Below, one piece after another: positions 60,408-64,000 of a stretch of 64,000 nt of DNA (the first letter of the stretch is position 1; each line of letters begins with the position of its first letter). The stretch lies in contig OX465584.1 in assembly GCA_950022655.1 (NCBI GenBank), positions 45,800,723-45,864,722 of the forward strand, in the 5' to 3' direction. Position numbers and translations under genes: made by a program. Below the pieces are notes generated by a model. It was given only the letters and a program-made list of their open reading frames with translations. It did no database searches and was not told where the DNA came from. This DNA comes from Alentia gelatinosa. Its lineage: Eukaryota > Annelida > Polychaeta > Phyllodocida > Polynoidae.

Positions 60408-60621
60408 CTCGCCCCGGCAGGGGGGGCGTATCCCGCGGGGTGGGGCGGACAACCCCCCCCCCGGCAAGTCCAGTTGACGCCTCAGCAGCCGGAGTGTGGC
60501 GCCCTCCCCCCTCGGACGAGTTCCGCGAGCACTTCCCCACGGAGGCGGCGCTTTACGACGCTATACGAGCTGGTGGGGACTACAATTACCAAGCCGCGAG
60601 GTCCCGTCGGGCCTACGGGTC

Positions 60622-60911
60622 GACCATTGGGCCACTCTCCTCATGCACTACCACAACACCGAGCTGTGCGATTTCCTTCGCTACGGCTGGCCGATTAGTT
60701 TCAACCAGACACGCTGGCCCCTCTCTACCTTCAACAATCACGCATCTGGGAGGTCGCAGGGTCCGCCCTTGCCGCTTTCGCTGAGAAAGAACTTCTCTTA
60801 GGGGGGCTGACAGGCCCTCTCGTCCACCTCCCGTTCGAACAGTGGACTCAAGTCTCCCCGCTTCTCACTCGCCCTAAGAAGGGGGGGGAGGGGGTTCGTG
60901 TCATACTGGAT
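60622..60911 (+). pseudogene. Reverse transcriptase N-terminal stub, DIRS type
   Basis: In one frame from 60622: DHWATLLMHYHNTELCDFL then YGWPISF, matching the region just before the RT palm in DIRS elements. After a frame change near 60740 comes EKELLLGGLTGPLVHLP, then QVSPLLTRPKK and RVILD, the start of the RT domain. The sequence then jumps into recombinase at about 60912-60945. The catalytic YVDD-type box, RNase H and everything between are missing, so no polymerase activity is possible. Confidence 0.7.
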
Positions 60912-61655
60912 ACTGGAGGGGCGGATTCACTCTCGTCGCCCGGGGCCGTGAGGAACGCCATCTCCGGCGCCCGCGCTTGGCTCTCGGACCATGGAGGAGA
61001 TGCCAGCGCTTTCGACTCACGGCAGCCCGCGGCCGTGTTGCGCGGCACGGGCCTGCAGTCAGCGCACATCCTACGCCGCGCTCCCCCCATCACTATGGAT
61101 GTGTTGTCTTCGATCGTCAACCAGGCGGCATCTCTCACGACCGGGGTTCTCGTCAGGGCCGTGGCGCTCGTCGCTTTTTTCTCCCTCCTCCGCGCCTCGA
61201 ATCTCTTCGTGCCACCTCCGGGGAGGCGCCAATCTTCACACGCGCTTTTGCGCGCCGACGCGGTCATTCAGGACAGCCGTTTAGCTCTCACTGTGCGGTC
61301 AGCTAAGACCATAGGACCCGGCCGCCCTCCAGCTGTTATTATCTTGGAGCCGTCTGACGACAGGGCATTATGCCCAGTTAGGGCATGGAGATCTTATATA
61401 GTGGCCGCCCCCGCGCGGCCGTTAGACCCCATGTTCCTGCTACGACCGGCGGAGCCGTTTTCGGCCTCTCAGTTTACCGCGGTCGTTCGTTGCCTCTTGC
61501 AACGAGCTGGTTTCCTCCACGCGGACGCGGTGACTCCTCACTCGTTCCGGATGGGGGGGCCTCAATTTTTTCACTCCCATGGCATGCCGGCCGCAGACTT
61601 ACAGCGTCTCGGCACCTGGTCATCTTCGGCAGCCATGGCACCCTACCTTGTATAA
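60699..61655 (+). CDS. Tyrosine recombinase, with upstream RT stub in the same frame
   Basis: The frame is open from after a TAG at 60696-60698 to the stop at 61653-61655; a start inside could be the GTG at 60948 or the ATG at 61095. The recombinase part (from about 60945) has the N-terminal PPITMDVLSSIV, the first catalytic Arg in FFSLLRASNL, His and second Arg in HSFRMGG, Trp in LGTWSS, and the nucleophilic Tyr in APYLV, four residues before the end. The full R-H-R-W-Y set is therefore visible. Length is normal for a DIRS/Ngaro recombinase core. It joins circular element DNA to the chromosome. The Tyr lies very near the C-terminus, so the tail may be slightly truncated. Confidence 0.75.
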   Translation, partial: FQPDTLAPLYLQQSRIWEVAGSALAAFAEKELLLGGLTGPLVHLPFEQWTQVSPLLTRPKKGGEGVRVILDTGGADSLSSPGAVRNAISGARAWLSDHGGDASAFDSRQPAAVLRGTGLQSAHILRRAPPITMDVLSSIVNQAASLTTGVLVRAVALVAFFSLLRASNLFVPPPGRRQSSHALLRADAVIQDSRLALTVRSAKTIGPGRPPAVIILEPSDDRALCPVRAWRSYIVAAPARPLDPMFLLRPAEPFSASQFTAVVRCLLQRAGFLHADAVTPHSFRMGGPQFFHSHGMPAADLQRLGTWSSSAAMAPYLV

Positions 61656-61787
61656 TGTTTTCAGACTTTCAGCTTGGTATCAAATTTTCTGACATTATAC
61701 CGTTTATACCAGTTTGAGTCCTTCGATCATTCTGGCCTTTTATTTTACTCTGTGTGATACTGTTCTGTCATACTTCCAGTTATCGGT

Positions 61788-61793
61788 AATAAA
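61788..61793 (+). promoter_or_regulatory. Putative polyadenylation signal AATAAA
   Basis: A perfect hexamer 133 bases after the recombinase stop, in a T-rich 3' flank. Suitable as the element transcript's polyadenylation signal. Confidence 0.4.
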
Positions 61794-61943
61794 CTTTACC
61801 AAATGCCTTCGACGAGTTATGGTCATTATAGATACATATGAGACAGATAGTATAACTAGGGAATACTAGGATAGTGTATCAAGATGTAGGACCCGAACAG
61901 GTTAGTTTACTAAACCCGTACTATACGAGCCGATAGGTCATAG

Positions 61944-62150
61944 TTGATGAAGGACAATGGTAATAGGTTATGATGGATAATGGTCATAGGTGATGGAGGA
62001 CAATGGTCATAGTTGATGATGGGTAATGGTTATAGGTGATGATGGATAATGGTCATAGGTGATGAAGGACAATGGTCATAGTTGATGATGGGTAATGGTT
62101 ATAGGTGATGATGGATAATGGTCATAGGTGATGATGGATAATGGTCATAG
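61944..62150 (+). repeat. 23-bp minisatellite, nine units, with 69-bp higher order
   Basis: Nine contiguous 23-bp units of the type GTGATGATGGATAATGGTC + ATAG. Three unit variants (GGACAATGGTC, GGGTAATGGTT, GGATAATGGTC) repeat in the same order twice, giving a 69-bp higher-order unit, which implies block duplication rather than single-unit slippage. The array ends sharply at GTGGTGTAGC. Confidence 0.92.
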
Positions 62151-64000
62151 GTGGTGTAGCAGGAAGGTTGAACGGATAAATCTCGCCAAACTTGGCTCTC
62201 GATCATACCGGATGTAGACAGGGTATCAGTACTGATAACCTCCTATCCTGCAATGAGCAAAGCAGAGAGGCTGAACGTCTTTAAAAGCTTCCTACGATAT
62301 AGAAACCATTTCACAGTCTGTCAGAACATGACAAACAACCATGATGCTAGAGCTTCAGAGATTTAGTGTTCTATATGTTGATATAGAACGTTGGGAAGTT
62401 TGATGATACATCTGATATTCCATGCGTTTTATGGTTTTAAGGTATGGTAGGAAAAGAGCAGAACAGGGATACATGCTCTCCCCTTTTCCGAAGTTTTGCT
62501 TTTGACACCATGGCAAGTAAAAATACCACAAACAATGTCAATGATATGATATTGATCATAATGTTTTATTGCTAGGTAAGCATACAAAAGTATATGTATA
62601 ACTATGTATATATAGATATCAATGTATAAATCCACACAGGTCCACAGCAGGTCAATAGGTCACTCACTGCGTTCTCTCTCTGAAGATAGAACCCCTGGGG
62701 CTTAATATTGTCGTGTGTTCCATAACCTCTCGGTGGTTGAGCTCAGATCATCAACTTCGGTTGTCAGTATCCAGCTCCCTCATGCTGCTACCGAACATCA
62801 AGTGCTAGGGCACTGGTTGTTGCTTTCCCATGGTAGAGCCTTGCTCTCCCATGATGTACATAGATATCTGTACTATCAATAAAACCCTGTTTTATTCAAG
62901 TTGCTGTGTTTGGGTTTGTGTTACGAGTCACCCGGTTTTCATCTAAAAAGACGAGCTGACCTGTGGGTAAACACTCTCACAGTATAGCATCTCTAATCGC
63001 CGGAAAGATATACGATCATCCAAGGTCAGAATAGATTAAACCAGCAACTGCTACATATACATAATTATTCTCAATTTCTTACTATAACTGGACACGTAAC
63101 CCAGGAGGTATTAGGTGGATGTGGCCCATTGCACCAGACATCAATAATTCTATTGACGGGTGATGGTTGGGAATAAACTCAGTCTGCTTTTGTTAGTCTA
63201 TGGATAAGGACTTGTTAGAAATTTGATTTAGGTCTTAAAATTACCCATCTTGTAAATTGCAATACTGGGTTTTCACCTGTATTCACGTAACAAAAGGCCT
63301 TAGGGCCTGGTGATTGTTTCTTCGCCAAACCATATTTACTCGTATGGTTATTTGTCCAGATAATTATTAGAACCTGTGTACATACGTGATGATACACAAA
63401 CAGATATTATGTTATACATAGAAAAATAAACCTCCTTAAAATATTATCCTTTTTTCTTGTTTTCACAAACCCTCCAAACAATTTATTATTATGTCTGTAG
63501 TAATACATGTACCTTAATGTGTTTAAATTTAAAAACAACTTTGTACTGATGGGGAAGACAAATTTAGTCAGAATTGACTCATCCACATAGATTTAGCGAA
63601 AGCAAATACGCCCCACCAAACAGAGACCTACATTCACAAATGTATTATCTCCAACACGATCCACTTATCAGAGTTACATATTAGTGTCAGCCGGGTGGCC
63701 ATGCGGTAGTCAGCACGGACTGTTACAAAACGTGTCACTGTCATAGTGCCCTCTGTCTTTCTACAAGTAAATAAACTGCTTTAAGCACGAAAAACACAAT
63801 ATGTTGGCTATTTTTAGTACCCAATGAATTTGTGCGATGGGGCGGTGCTGATATATGCCGGTTCACTCTGTTAGCAGGCGATAATTTCCGAGGACGCCTG
63901 TCACTGCTGGTAACCGGTTGGGCATTTATTTGGTAGCGAACTGCGCATGCGTTCCCTAGAGTATTACGTAACATATCATACGCGGTAAGGATCATTTTAG
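62151..64000. other. Gene-poor end of window with a tRNA-like head
   Basis: No supported exon. At 63682-63722 the sequence GTCAGCCGGGTGGCCATGCGG, continuing TAGTCAGCACGGACTG, resembles the 5' half of a tRNA or a tRNA-derived SINE (TGGC..NGCGG near box A), but there is no matching box B or acceptor stem. The rest is AT-rich. Confidence 0.35.

Larger units (their letters stand above)
59302..61793 (+). mobile_element. DIRS-like tyrosine-recombinase retrotransposon, internally deleted
   Basis: Gene order is Gag-like ORF, RT N-terminal stub, tyrosine recombinase, then an AATAAA signal at 61788-61793. The RT catalytic core, RNase H and methyltransferase normally found in DIRS-type elements are absent. 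The GC content and CpG use are clearly higher than in the surrounding host DNA, which supports a foreign unit. DIRS-type elements integrate through a circular intermediate by the recombinase and make no target duplication. The boundaries given are the coding limits; the true ends were not found. Confidence 0.8.

Noticed and set aside
60159..60540. Minus-strand frames in the DIRS-like element
   Set aside because: Antisense shadows of high-GC coding sequence; the plus strand has recognisable Gag and RT motifs.
61385..61717. 110-codon frame overlapping the recombinase
   Set aside because: Shadow in another frame of the GC-rich recombinase gene, which has clear catalytic motifs.
59160..61810. 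Terminal or split direct repeats for the DIRS-like element
   Set aside because: I compared the 5' leader with the 3' flank by eye in both orientations and saw no convincing match, so no repeat is annotated.

Overview
The window looks like a stretch of animal nuclear genome with very low gene density. Open frames are short and bounded by plausible GT/AG splice sites, long AT and GAA microsatellites occur, and the sequence is crowded with remnants of retrotransposons (a CR1/L2/Jockey-type non-LTR element and a DIRS-like tyrosine-recombinase element) and small terminal-inverted-repeat elements of pogo/Tigger-like, piggyBac-like and unassigned types. This combination suits a marine invertebrate (lophotrochozoan or invertebrate deuterostome). 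Nothing here fixes the species or phylum. I see no prokaryotic operon, rRNA, complete tRNA or CRISPR array.

Layout: 0.3-0.9 kb has a four-unit 63-bp tandem repeat and a 225-bp inverted-repeat element. A set of possible plus-strand coding exons lies at 3.9, 9.8, 12.8, 17.8, 23.6 and 28.2 kb. The last two have compatible phase-0 boundaries and may belong to one host gene with long introns. Between them sit a piggyBac-like MITE (7.1 kb), a composite element built of GTGTCGG/GTGTCGT words (14.7-15.5 kb) and pogo-like MITEs. From 28.3 to 53 kb the DNA is mostly intron or intergenic: three foldback/MITE families, five copies of a further dispersed repeat, a GAA microsatellite and a 5'-truncated non-LTR retrotransposon (46.2-47.9 kb). 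Between 53 and 58 kb are a few possible exons and a second, more decayed non-LTR tail.

The most notable object is at 59.3-61.8 kb: a DIRS-like element with a Gag-like ORF ending in a cysteine/histidine knuckle, a stub of the reverse transcriptase N-terminus, and a tyrosine recombinase with all its visible catalytic residues. The RT active site, RNase H and any methyltransferase are missing, and the RT stub runs in frame into the recombinase. A 9 x 23-bp minisatellite follows 0.15 kb later.

The transposable elements do not form a shared pathway; they are independent insertions. Host-gene calls rest only on open frames and splice-site appearance and should be read as candidates.
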